Assembly: GCA_009917555.1 (NCBI GenBank) | Contig: QZDX01000008.1 | Location: forward strand, 62,001 to 126,000 | Source of the DNA: a bacterium 1XD21-13 | GTDB lineage: Bacteria; Bacillota; Clostridia; Lachnospirales; Lachnospiraceae | DNA: 64,000 bases | Direction: 5' to 3' | Shown here: positions 1 through 10,658 of the stretch, piece after piece | How positions within the stretch are numbered: position 1 is the stretch's first letter | Layout: every line of letters starts with the position of its first letter | The notes under the pieces: model-generated | What the model saw: the letters and a program-made list of their open reading frames with translations, nothing else | Told to the model about the DNA's origin: nothing | Databases searched by the model: none | Program-made: the position numbers and the translations under genes

Positions 1-1
1 C

Positions 2-1051
2 TTAAAGGAAGAGCTCATACACAGCTATCCCAAATTGTATCAGGTGATCCGTCAGGTAATCCAGGCAGAAATGGCACCAGAGATTATCGTTGACACTGAG
101 GATGAGATTGCATATATCCTATTGCATTTTGCTACAGCACTTTATCGAAGGGAACAGAACGCCGGAAGGCTGGCAGATGTGGTGGTGGTCTGCGCAACCG
201 GAATGGGAACCGCGGAGCTGGTAGTAGCAGGATTACGTAACAATTTTCAGCTCAATATCAAGGGAGCGGCGGGAGCCCACCAGCTGGAAAGCTTTTTAAA
301 GGGGCAGGAGGTGGATTTGATTATTTCCACAGTGCCTTTGCAGACTTCGAGAAGCTTTGTGCGTGTCAGTCCCATACTTCGAAGAAATGATGTGGTAAAA
401 ATTGGAAAAGAGCTTCTGGATATGGGCTTTGACATTGAAAAACCACTTCGTCCTCACAAGAATTGGAGTAATACGGCGCTATGGTTGGAACAGCTTCTGG
501 AAGCGTACTCTGGTAAAGAACAGGAGGAGCTTCTAAAAAGTAAAATTCAGATGATACCAAAGAACAAAAAAGAGGAAGAGGTGGGGACCAGATATATGCT
601 GAGTGAATTATTAAATGAGCAGTGTATCCGGCTGGATACAAAATGTGTGGATTGGGAGGATTCCATTTGGAAGTCCGGGGAATTACTGATAGAGAAAGGG
701 GACATTACAGAGGCATATATTCAGGCTGTTATTGACAGTGTGAATGAGGTAGGACCTTATATTGTGATCACAAAGGGTGTGGCACTTCCCCATGCCACAA
801 ATAAGATAGGGGTTAATCGAACAGCCATGTCATTTATCCGCTTGCATACGCCTGTGAATTTCGGAAGCAGGCACAATGATCCGGTAAGATATATTTTTAT
901 GCTGGCAACGACGGATGCGGATTCACATTTAGGTGCTTTGCAGGATCTGGCAGAATTTTTAGACAGACAGGAATTTATGTCTTTATTGGAGACGGCTCAG
1001 GAACCAAAAGAAATTGTTTCTTATATTCAATCCAATGAAAGCAGTACATGA
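2..1051 (+). CDS. PRD-type PTS transcriptional regulator with EIIB- and EIIA-like domains (5' end cut by window edge)
   Basis: The frame is open to the left edge, so only the C-terminal part of a BglG/MtlR/LicR-type activator or antiterminator is present. What remains, in order, is the end of a PTS regulation domain (HFATALYRREQ), an EIIB-Gat-like domain with the phosphocysteine motif VCATGMGTAEL at about residues 60-70, and a C-terminal EIIA type-2 domain of about 150 residues with the active-site motif GVALPHAT. Such regulators sense PTS flux through phosphorylation of PRD, EIIB and EIIA sites. It lies 44 bp upstream of EIIB and EIIC genes, which it probably controls. No separate EIIA gene is seen, so this EIIA domain might also feed the transporter, or an EIIA gene may lie upstream of the window. 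The apparent TTG start at 35 is internal and not the true start. Confidence 0.9.
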   Translation, partial: LKEELIHSYPKLYQVIRQVIQAEMAPEIIVDTEDEIAYILLHFATALYRREQNAGRLADVVVVCATGMGTAELVVAGLRNNFQLNIKGAAGAHQLESFLKGQEVDLIISTVPLQTSRSFVRVSPILRRNDVVKIGKELLDMGFDIEKPLRPHKNWSNTALWLEQLLEAYSGKEQEELLKSKIQMIPKNKKEEEVGTRYMLSELLNEQCIRLDTKCVDWEDSIWKSGELLIEKGDITEAYIQAVIDSVNEVGPYIVITKGVALPHATNKIGVNRTAMSFIRLHTPVNFGSRHNDPVRYIFMLATTDADSHLGALQDLAEFLDRQEFMSLLETAQEPKEIVSYIQSNESST

Positions 1052-1095
1052 GGAAAGAAACAAGGGTAAAAATAAATTAGAAAGGAGGGATTGGT

Positions 1096-1383
1096 GTGCA
1101 GACTAAGAAATGCTTGATTATGTGTAGAACCGGAATGGGAAGTTCTATGATGCTGAAGATTAAGGTAGATAAGCTGATTGATAAGAAGGGCTACCCTCTG
1201 GACGTGACGCACGATGCATTTAGCGGCTTTGCAGGGCAGCAAAATGTGGATGTGATTGTTACCATGGAAGATCTGGTGGATGAATTCAAGGGATCCAAGG
1301 CATATGTCATTGGAGTAAAGGACATCATGGATATGGATTTTTTGGAAACGGAGCTGGACAAATATTTTTCACAGGTAGAATAG
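1096..1383 (+). CDS. PTS system EIIB component, ascorbate/pentitol type
   Basis: A 95-residue soluble protein whose N-terminus carries the phosphocysteine loop MCRTGMGSS (Cys near residue 10), as in UlaB/SgaB-type EIIB proteins. It would take phosphate from EIIA and pass it to the sugar carried by the EIIC encoded next. The GTG start at 1096 is preceded by AGAAAGGAGGGA at a good distance. The EIIC gene begins 31 bp downstream and the regulator ends 44 bp upstream, so this is one operon. The substrate cannot be read from the sequence; L-ascorbate or a pentose/pentitol fits the family and the transketolase genes that follow. Confidence 0.9.
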   Translation: MQTKKCLIMCRTGMGSSMMLKIKVDKLIDKKGYPLDVTHDAFSGFAGQQNVDVIVTMEDLVDEFKGSKAYVIGVKDIMDMDFLETELDKYFSQVE

Positions 1384-1414
1384 CAAAAGAGGAAATGTAA
1401 AAGGGGGTTTGTTT

Positions 1415-2686
1415 ATGGCAATCTTATCATTTGTAGTTTATGACATTTTGGGACAAGCGGCTTTATTGATTGGCCTGCTAGCTTTGGTAGGACTTCTGAT
1501 TCAGAAAAAACCTGCGGATAAGGTGATTTCCGGAACATTAAAAACCATTGTAGGCTTTCTGATTTTTGGAATTGGTTCCACGGCTGCACAGGGGGCTTTA
1601 AATGGCTTTCAGACCCTGTTTGTAACAGCCTTTGGTCTGGAGGGAGTTACACCGATTTCAGAGGCAATTACAGCACGTGCGCAGACGGTATATCCGGTAG
1701 TAATCGCTTTAATTATGGTTGGTGGCTTTGTCTGCAATCTTTTTGTGGCAAAGTTTACAAGGTTTAAATATGTATTCCTGACAGGGGGAGAAAGCTTATT
1801 TATGTCCGGGATGCTGGCGGTGATGCTAAAGGCCATGGGACTGTCTGACGTGGCGGCAATTCTCATCGGAGCTGTGATCCATGGTTTCGCGGCAGCGATC
1901 TATCCGGCCATTGCACAGAAGTCTATGAGGGCAGTAACTGGCAGTGACGAGATCGCGATGGGGCATTATGTAACGCTGGCCTATGCTCTTTCCGGTTGGC
2001 TGGGGAGTAAGGTAGGCGATCCGAAGAACAGCACGGAGAATATCAATCTGCCTGGTTGGCTGGCAATGTTCAAGGATTATATTGTATCCGTATCTGTGTC
2101 CATTGGAATTGTTTACTATGTGACTTCCTTAGTTGCCGGAAGGGCTGCGGTGGAGGCTATGGCCGGGGGAACCCACTGGCTGATATGGCCCTTGATGCAG
2201 ACATTGACCTTCGCAGGAGGCTTGTATGTAATTATTACAGGTGTTCGTCTGTTCTTGGGTGAGATTGTTCCGGCATTTGCAGGTATTACAGAAAAGCTGA
2301 TCCCTGGTGCAAAGCCAGCCCTGGATTGCCCGATTGTATTCCCTTACGCGCCTACGGCTACCGTACTTGGTTTCATTTCCGCTTATATAGCAGGCCTAAT
2401 CTGTATGTTTATTATGGCGGCAATCGGAACAACCGTTATGATTCCGGTGGCAATTCCCTACTTTTTCATAGGAGCTACGGCAGGTGTGTTTGGAAATGCC
2501 AGAGGCGGCTGGAAGGGCTGTGTAGTGGGAGCCTTTGTATCCGGTATTCTGATTGCAATCGGACCGGCAATTATTTATCCGGTTATGGCCAGCGTGGGCC
2601 TTACAGGAGGAAGCTTCCCGGAAACCGACATGACACTTATTGGTATTGTGCTGAACTTTATTGGTAAGGCATTGGGAAAATGGTAA
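1415..2686 (+). CDS. PTS system EIIC component, ascorbate (UlaA/SgaT) family
   Basis: A 423-residue polytopic membrane protein with many hydrophobic segments and the family-like opening ILSFVVYDILGQAALLIGLL and a GFLIFGIGS segment. It matches the UlaA/SgaT EIIC fold, which forms the sugar channel of ascorbate-type PTS permeases. I chose ATG 1415 over the in-frame TTG at 1409 because the AAGGGGG ribosome site at 1401-1407 is correctly spaced only from the ATG. The gene sits between EIIB and split transketolase genes. Substrate identity is inferred only to the family level. Confidence 0.9.
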   Translation: MAILSFVVYDILGQAALLIGLLALVGLLIQKKPADKVISGTLKTIVGFLIFGIGSTAAQGALNGFQTLFVTAFGLEGVTPISEAITARAQTVYPVVIALIMVGGFVCNLFVAKFTRFKYVFLTGGESLFMSGMLAVMLKAMGLSDVAAILIGAVIHGFAAAIYPAIAQKSMRAVTGSDEIAMGHYVTLAYALSGWLGSKVGDPKNSTENINLPGWLAMFKDYIVSVSVSIGIVYYVTSLVAGRAAVEAMAGGTHWLIWPLMQTLTFAGGLYVIITGVRLFLGEIVPAFAGITEKLIPGAKPALDCPIVFPYAPTATVLGFISAYIAGLICMFIMAAIGTTVMIPVAIPYFFIGATAGVFGNARGGWKGCVVGAFVSGILIAIGPAIIYPVMASVGLTGGSFPETDMTLIGIVLNFIGKALGKW

Positions 2687-2704
2687 AAACAGGAGGAGTA
2701 TGAG

Positions 2705-3532
2705 ATGAAAAATGCAAAGCAGCTGGAACAGGTTGCAAATCGAAATAGAAAACGGATTGTTGAAATGGTTTATCATGCAGACGTTGGACATTTAGGGGGA
2801 GCCTTGTCTTCGGTAGACATTTTAACTGCAATTTATGAAAATGAGGTAGACTTTCAGGAGGAGCAGCGAACCAGAGTTGTGCTATCCAAGGGACATGCAG
2901 TTCCGGCTGTTTATGCAGAATTTGTAGAAAAGGGAATTATTGATGAAACGCTTCTTAAAACCTTTCGCCATGTGAACTCAAGGCTTCAGGGACATCCCTT
3001 TATTCGTGATTATCCCCAGGTGGATGCAAGTACGGGACTTTTGGGGCAGGGTTTTTCTATGGCGCTGGGAATGGCGGTGGCAAAGAAAAAGTGTGGAGAT
3101 TTACATAAGGTTTACGTGATGGCTGGTGATGGTGAAATGCAGGAGGGTCAGAACTGGGAGGCATTGATGGCTTCCGGACATTACCAGATGGATAATTTGG
3201 TATTTATCATTGATTACAATAAGCTTTCCTCCAGTCACCCCACAAATGAGATTATTTCTCTGGAGCCGTTGGCGGACAAATTAAGGGCCTTCAATCTACA
3301 TGTGATCAGCATTGATGGAAATGATATGGAGCAGATTCTTTTGGCCATTGCGGAGGCTAAAACAGTAAAGGGGATGCCAACCGCCATTATTTCAAATACA
3401 GTCAAGGGAAAGGGTGTCAGCTTTATGGAAAATATTCCCAAATGGCATGCCAGCGGGTTGACGACAGAAGAGTTTGAATGTGCCATGAGAGAACTCAATG
3501 AAAAGGAGGAGGAGCTGAATCGTGGGATATGA
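2705..3532 (+). CDS. Transketolase, N-terminal (TPP-binding) subunit
   Basis: A 275-residue protein equal to the N-terminal half of transketolase. It has the early HADVGHLGGALSSVDIL motif, the SKGHAVPAVYA segment, and the thiamine-diphosphate/Mg motif GDGEMQEGQNWEAL around residue 145 with a downstream N (DYNKLSS). It would combine with the next gene product to transfer two-carbon ketol units between sugar phosphates in the non-oxidative pentose phosphate pathway. It starts 18 bp after EIIC with an AGGAGG site and overlaps the C-terminal subunit gene by 11 bp. Placement in a PTS operon implies that the imported sugar phosphate is processed to a pentulose phosphate (inference). Confidence 0.93.
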   Translation: MKNAKQLEQVANRNRKRIVEMVYHADVGHLGGALSSVDILTAIYENEVDFQEEQRTRVVLSKGHAVPAVYAEFVEKGIIDETLLKTFRHVNSRLQGHPFIRDYPQVDASTGLLGQGFSMALGMAVAKKKCGDLHKVYVMAGDGEMQEGQNWEALMASGHYQMDNLVFIIDYNKLSSSHPTNEIISLEPLADKLRAFNLHVISIDGNDMEQILLAIAEAKTVKGMPTAIISNTVKGKGVSFMENIPKWHASGLTTEEFECAMRELNEKEEELNRGI

Positions 3533-4451
3533 GATGATTACATTGAGAGAGCTGGTAGGAACGATTTTGGTGGAAGAGGGTAAGAAGAATCCGGATATTT
3601 TTGTTCTTGACAGTGATCTGGCAAAGTCTACAACAACGAATAAGTTTCAGGCAGAATTTCCGGATCGGTTTTTAGAATTTGGAATTGCGGAGCAAAATGC
3701 CATGTCCATTGCGGCTGGGATTGCAACGGAGGGTAAGATTCCTGTTTATGCCAACTTTACAATATTTATTTCTGGCACCTGCTGGACACAGCTTCGCCAG
3801 CTTTGCTACGCAAATCTAAATGTAAAGCTGATTGCCACCCATCCCGGCATGGATGGCTGCTATGATGGAGCCAGTCATCATTCGAATGAATATCTTGCTT
3901 TGGTGAGAACGCTTCCGAATCTGCGTGTTTTGTCTCCCTCCAATCCGGATGAATTGCGCCAGGCAGTAAAGCTGGCTCTGGCATATCAGGGGCCGGTGTA
4001 CATCAGCTGTGTACGTGACAGCGTTCCCAATCTTCCGGCAAAAGAGCAGGTGGAAATGGGAAAGGCCGTGGTGATGGAGGATCTGGGAGATGATTTTGCT
4101 ATTATTTATGAGGGTGCTGTGACAGATCTGGCGATGAGAAGCTTTGAGGCGTGTAAGGAAAAGGGGATGAAGGGAAAGCTGGTAAATATTTTTTCCATAA
4201 AGCCGGTGGATACGGACTGTATCCGTAAGCTGGCAGGACGGGTGAAAAGGCTGGTGACTATTGAGAACCATACAGTATTAGGCGGACTTGGCGGCCTGGT
4301 GGCAGAGATTATCTGTGATATGCCTGCTCATGCACCTCTAAAGAGGGTTGGTGTGGAGGATGTGTTTACGGAATCTGGTCCATTGAAGGCTGTGAAGGAG
4401 AAGTATGGGTTGACGGTAGAGCATGTGTTGGAGAAGCTGGAGGAGGATTAG
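3522..4451 (+). CDS. Transketolase, C-terminal (pyrimidine-binding) subunit
   Basis: A 309-residue partner of the preceding gene. It shows the pyrimidine-binding half of transketolase, with FGIAEQNAMSIAAGIA carrying the catalytic Glu, then HPGMDGCYDGASHHSNEYLALVRTLPN and a C-terminal transketolase domain (LVTIENHTVLGGLGG). The GTG start at 3522 has an AAGGAGGAGG site about 8 bp upstream inside the end of the preceding gene, and the 11-bp overlap suggests coupled translation. Split transketolases are common in Firmicutes and archaea and are often carried in sugar operons as a second set beside a full-length housekeeping enzyme. This is the last gene of the operon; a terminator-like hairpin follows. 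Confidence 0.93.
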   Translation: MGYEMITLRELVGTILVEEGKKNPDIFVLDSDLAKSTTTNKFQAEFPDRFLEFGIAEQNAMSIAAGIATEGKIPVYANFTIFISGTCWTQLRQLCYANLNVKLIATHPGMDGCYDGASHHSNEYLALVRTLPNLRVLSPSNPDELRQAVKLALAYQGPVYISCVRDSVPNLPAKEQVEMGKAVVMEDLGDDFAIIYEGAVTDLAMRSFEACKEKGMKGKLVNIFSIKPVDTDCIRKLAGRVKRLVTIENHTVLGGLGGLVAEIICDMPAHAPLKRVGVEDVFTESGPLKAVKEKYGLTVEHVLEKLEED

Positions 4452-4464
4452 AGATATAAGGTAT

Positions 4465-4498
4465 GGGATCCCTGGGGAGAGCCTGGGGATCTTTTTTT
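4465..4498 (+). terminator. Probable terminator of the PTS-transketolase operon
   Basis: GATCCC at 4467-4472 pairs with GGGATC at 4486-4491 and is followed directly by seven T. The stem is only six base pairs with a 13-nt loop, so it is plausible but modest. Confidence 0.55.
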
Positions 4499-4568
4499 GA
4501 GTTTGTTATGTGGGGGCGGTTAGAAAACCTTTGGGGTATGATGTGGGGACGGTCGCCGGGTAGGCTCA

Positions 4569-4612
4569 GAAAACCTTGCGGTTTTCTTCACTATGCGGCA
4601 GTCGCCGCATAG
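4569..4612. other. Two short perfect hairpins in the tkt-groES gap
   Basis: GAAAACC/GGTTTTC (4569-4575 with 4580-4586, four-base loop) is followed by CTATGCGGC/GCCGCATAG (4591-4599 with 4604-4612, four-base loop). No coding potential is seen. The function is unknown; together with the next hairpin they make a dense array of structure between two operons. Confidence 0.6.
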
Positions 4613-4614
4613 AC

Positions 4615-4672
4615 AAAAAAGCAGGAGCGCTGTCTGGAGTGCGAGCACTCCAGGCAGCGCTCCTGCTTTTTT
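4615..4672. terminator. Large bidirectional terminator-like hairpin
   Basis: A nearly perfect 58-bp palindrome. AAAAAAGCAGGAGCGCTG on the left mirrors CAGCGCTCCTGCTTTTTT on the right, with a further paired segment CTGGAGTGC/GCACTCCAG around a three-base centre. A run of six A before and six T after allow termination on either strand. It insulates groES from upstream transcription. Confidence 0.75.
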
Positions 4673-4723
4673 GCTGCCCGGCTCGTTGCAAAAATAAAAA
4701 AAGAATAAATTTCATAAAATGTG

Positions 4724-4752
4724 TTGACAAATAAAAATGAAAGCATTAATAT
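4724..4752 (+). promoter_or_regulatory. Sigma-A promoter of groESL
   Basis: A perfect -35 TTGACA at 4724-4729 and a -10 TAATAT at 4747-4752 with a 17-bp spacer. An overlapping TATAAT at 4750-4755 would give a 20-bp spacer. The CIRCE operator lies 12 bp downstream, the usual arrangement for HrcA control. Confidence 0.8.
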
Positions 4753-4764
4753 AATATCCGTAAG

Positions 4765-4791
4765 TTAGCACTCGATCTTGGTGAGTGCTAA
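4765..4791 (+). promoter_or_regulatory. CIRCE operator (HrcA binding site)
   Basis: A perfect match to the CIRCE inverted repeat TTAGCACTC-N9-GAGTGCTAA, located between the promoter and groES. HrcA represses groESL through this element and heat shock relieves repression (established for Firmicutes). hrcA itself is not in the window. Confidence 0.97.
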
Positions 4792-4831
4792 TAAGAAAAA
4801 ACGACAACAATAGAATCAAGGAGGAATAGAA

Positions 4832-5116
4832 ATGAAATTAGTACCATTAGGTGACAGAGTTGTACTGAAACAGTTTGAAGCAGAAGAGACCACCGCATCC
4901 GGTATCATTCTGGCAAGCAAGTCCCAGGAGAAGCCTCAGCAGGCAGAGGTTATCGCAGTAGGACCTGGCGGAATGGTGGACGGAAAAGAAGTGACCATGC
5001 ACGTAAAGGAAGGCGATAAGGTTATCTATTCCAAGTATGCAGGCAATGAGGTAAAGCTCGGAGATGAGGAGTACATCATTGTAAAGCAGAACGACATCCT
5101 TGCAATTGTAGAATAA
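4832..5116 (+). CDS. groS: Co-chaperonin GroES (10 kDa chaperonin)
   Basis: A 94-residue GroES of normal length. It opens with [26 protein letters not shown] and has the mobile loop near residues 15-30 and the typical tail [15 protein letters not shown]. It caps the GroEL ring during ATP-driven folding in the cytoplasm. The start at 4832 follows an AAGGAGG site. It is the first gene of a two-gene operon with groEL, 35 bp upstream of it, controlled by the CIRCE element before it. Confidence 0.98.
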   Translation: MKLVPLGDRVVLKQFEAEETTASGIILASKSQEKPQQAEVIAVGPGGMVDGKEVTMHVKEGDKVIYSKYAGNEVKLGDEEYIIVKQNDILAIVE

Positions 5117-5133
5117 TGATAGAAAACAAATAA

Positions 5134-6774
<1,641 letters not shown>

Positions 6775-6811
6775 GCCGAGCTTGCAAAAGCGCATAGCTT
6801 GATTAGGAAAG

Positions 6812-6845
6812 AAGAGACGCTATTCAAAGAGTAGCGTCTCTTTTG
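6812..6845 (+). terminator. Rho-independent terminator of groESL
   Basis: AAGAGACGCTA at 6812-6822 pairs with TAGCGTCTCTT at 6832-6842, followed by more T. An 11-bp stem with a nine-base loop. Confidence 0.88.
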
Positions 6846-6895
6846 TCTTTGCAGGAAAGACAAATGTACATTTACGTTTTTTGCCTGAAATTGTA

Positions 6896-6924
6896 TTGAC
6901 AATAACCGCTCTTTTCGCTAAGAT
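6896..6924 (+). promoter_or_regulatory. Sigma-A promoter of guaB
   Basis: Perfect -35 TTGACA at 6896-6901 and -10 TAAGAT at 6919-6924 with a 17-bp spacer, about 55 bp before the guaB start. No purine operator or riboswitch was recognised. Confidence 0.75.
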
Positions 6925-6948
6925 AGAAAATTAATATAAACAAAATGA

Positions 6949-8436
<1,488 letters not shown>

Positions 8437-8522
8437 TATATATAGAAGTAACGGGTGCTGTTGATTCCTGTTTGAGCGGCATCTGTTTAATGCTCGTAAG
8501 GCATAATTAAATCAAAAATAAT

Positions 8523-8600
8523 AAAAAATCACTTTAAAATGACTTTTTTATAAAAATAAATCATTTTGAAGTGATTTTTTCTTGAAAATAAATCATTTTT
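8523..8600. repeat. AT-rich inverted repeat plus third half-copy between guaB and the DUF4143 ATPase
   Basis: A 20-bp arm at 8523-8542 pairs with 8561-8580 with one G.U pair, around an 18-nt loop; the right arm ends in six T, so it may end guaB transcripts. The word AAAATAAATCATTTT at the right arm occurs again at 8586-8600, giving a directly repeated half-site about 32 bp away. The repeated word next to the ATPase gene could equally be an operator. Confidence 0.65.
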
Positions 8601-8683
8601 CTATTATAATCAGGGTAACATAACAAAATGAATCAAAGCATACGTACTAGTGATCCGTATCCTAGACGGGAAAGGAGCTTCCT

Positions 8684-9982
8684 GTGGAACGAAATATGAT
8701 GGCAGAGCTGTCTGAGTGGAAGGACCAAAAGGCAGATCGCAAGCCGCTTGTGCTGTACGGAGTGCGTCAGGTAGGGAAAACCTATCTTTTGCAGGAGTTT
8801 GGTGATCGGTATTTTAAAAACAGCATTTACATTAATTTTGAGCGTATGGCCCCTGTGTCCGCTTTTTTCCAGGGAGAGCTGAATCCGGATCGCCTGATCC
8901 GGCTCCTGGAGGAATATTTTGGACAAAAAATCATTCCCGACGAGACGCTGCTTATTTTTGATGAAATTCAGAGCTGTGAGCGGGCGTTGACCTCCCTGAA
9001 ATATTTCTGTGAGGAGGCGCCGGAGTACCATATAGCGGCAGCGGGAAGTCTGTTAGGCGTAGCGATACATCGGGAGCAATATTCCTTTCCCGTTGGAAAG
9101 GTACTGATAAAGACCTTGTATCCTTTAAGCTTTGATGAATTTTTGAAAGCCTTGGGTCAGCAGTATTATGTGACGCTGATCCGGGAGCATTTTGAAGCTA
9201 TGTCAGAGATGCCCCCGGCGGTTCACCAGGAGCTGCTTCTGTGGTATCAGAGGTATCTGCTGATTGGAGGAATGCCTGCGGCTGTTAAGGAGTATCTGGA
9301 GAGGGAATCGCTTACCAATGTGCCGGAGATTCAAAGTCTGATTTTGAACGCCTACACAGCGGATATGGCGAAATATTCCAGTGAGAGCGAGAGTACAAGG
9401 ATAAGAAATGCCTTTTCTTCCATGCCAGCCCAGCTTGCCAAGGAAAATAAGAAATTCCAATACAAGCTGATACGTAAAGGTGCTACGGCAGGATTGTTTG
9501 GGGATTCCATTGCGTGGCTGGTTTTTTCCGGCGTAGTGCTTTCCTGTGACAGAGTATCCGCGGGAGAGCTGCCGCTGATTGCGTTTCGGGACGTGTCGGC
9601 TTTCAAGCTGTACCTGTCGGATGTGGGGCTTTTGTCGGCTTTTGCGGGAATCCTGCCGGAGAATATTATACGGAAGGAGCTGTCGCCTGCTTATCAGGGG
9701 GCGCTGACAGAAAATTATGTGGCGCAAGCCCTGAAAGCAAATGGACATGAGCTCTATTACTGGACCTCGGATTCTCCTGTGGCAGAGGTTGATTTTGTGA
9801 TTCAGACAGGGGGAACCGTGATTCCCATAGAGGTAAAATCTGGGGATCATGTGTGGGCGCGCAGCCTGAAGCATTTTCAGAAGCAATTTGAGCCAAAGCG
9901 GATTTACAGGCTGTCGGAAAAGAATTTCGGGGCGGAGGAGAGGATCTGCGCAGTGCCTCTCTATGCGGCTTTTTGTATTTGA
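8684..9982 (+). CDS. AAA family ATPase with DUF4143 domain
   Basis: A 432-residue protein. The N-terminal AAA domain has Walker A GVRQVGKTYLL at about residues 26-36 and Walker B LLIFDEIQ. A wHTH-like middle follows, then a C-terminal DUF4143 domain with a PD-(D/E)XK-like pattern (EVDFVIQ...IPIEVKSG). The family is very common in archaea, Firmicutes and Bacteroidetes, often in many copies, and has no firm function; the nuclease-like C-terminus suggests DNA or defence roles (inference). The GTG start at 8684 has a GGAGC site. It stands alone, preceded by the AT-rich repeats, as is usual for a mobile accessory gene. Confidence 0.88.
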   Translation: MERNMMAELSEWKDQKADRKPLVLYGVRQVGKTYLLQEFGDRYFKNSIYINFERMAPVSAFFQGELNPDRLIRLLEEYFGQKIIPDETLLIFDEIQSCERALTSLKYFCEEAPEYHIAAAGSLLGVAIHREQYSFPVGKVLIKTLYPLSFDEFLKALGQQYYVTLIREHFEAMSEMPPAVHQELLLWYQRYLLIGGMPAAVKEYLERESLTNVPEIQSLILNAYTADMAKYSSESESTRIRNAFSSMPAQLAKENKKFQYKLIRKGATAGLFGDSIAWLVFSGVVLSCDRVSAGELPLIAFRDVSAFKLYLSDVGLLSAFAGILPENIIRKELSPAYQGALTENYVAQALKANGHELYYWTSDSPVAEVDFVIQTGGTVIPIEVKSGDHVWARSLKHFQKQFEPKRIYRLSEKNFGAEERICAVPLYAAFCI

Positions 9983-10097
9983 GGAAATAATTAAAAGATT
10001 TTTAAGTTTTTCTGTAGTAAAATATAATTCAGATACGTTATTATATATGTAAAAGACAAGCAAAAGACGCGTATTTTGCAGGGGAGGGGGACCCTAA

Positions 10098-10658
10098 ATG
10101 CTTTTATACTTATCCATGCTGGACACCCAGGAGGAAAAAGACAAGTTTACCTTGATTTATGAGCAGTATCAGCAGTTCTGTTGGTATGTGGCTTATCAGC
10201 TTCTTGGTGATGCCCATTTGGCGGAGGATGCGGTGCAGGAGGCTTTTTTGGCGCTCACCAGGCATCTAGATAAAGTAGAGAACGTGGACAGTCCGAGGAC
10301 GAAGAAGTTTCTTATGACCATTGTAAAGAGCAAGGCCATTGACATTTTGAGAAAAAATAAGGGAGAGGTCTGCCCTTCGGAGGACATGAGCCTTGATATA
10401 CCGGACCCTTCTTCGGACCTTTTGGACCAGTATATTACAAAAGAAAATTATGATTATCTGATATCCTGTATTCTGGATTTGGATGAGGCATACCGTGTGG
10501 TATTCGAGTATAAGTATCTTCATCAGATGTCGGACACAGAGATTGCCGGACTTTTAAATATTTCCCCCAAGCTGGCAAATGTGAGATTTTACCGGGCAAG
10601 AAAGAAGCTCCAGGAAATGCTGGAAAAGGAGGTGGCAGGCCGTGGCGGGAAGCGATAA
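10098..10658 (+). CDS. RNA polymerase sigma factor, ECF family
   Basis: A 186-residue ECF sigma factor with only regions 2 and 4. Region 2 includes YQLLGDAHLAEDAVQEAFLAL and a -10 recognition helix ending in AIDILRKNK. Region 4 (LDEAYRVVFEYKYLHQMSDTEIAGLLNISPKLANVRFYRARKKL) contains the -35 recognition helix-turn-helix. It would direct polymerase to a small stress regulon. The ATG at 10098 follows GGGGAGGGGG. It overlaps the next gene by 17 bp, the usual layout of an ECF factor with its membrane-bound regulator. The signal is unknown. Confidence 0.92.
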   Translation: MLLYLSMLDTQEEKDKFTLIYEQYQQFCWYVAYQLLGDAHLAEDAVQEAFLALTRHLDKVENVDSPRTKKFLMTIVKSKAIDILRKNKGEVCPSEDMSLDIPDPSSDLLDQYITKENYDYLISCILDLDEAYRVVFEYKYLHQMSDTEIAGLLNISPKLANVRFYRARKKLQEMLEKEVAGRGGKR

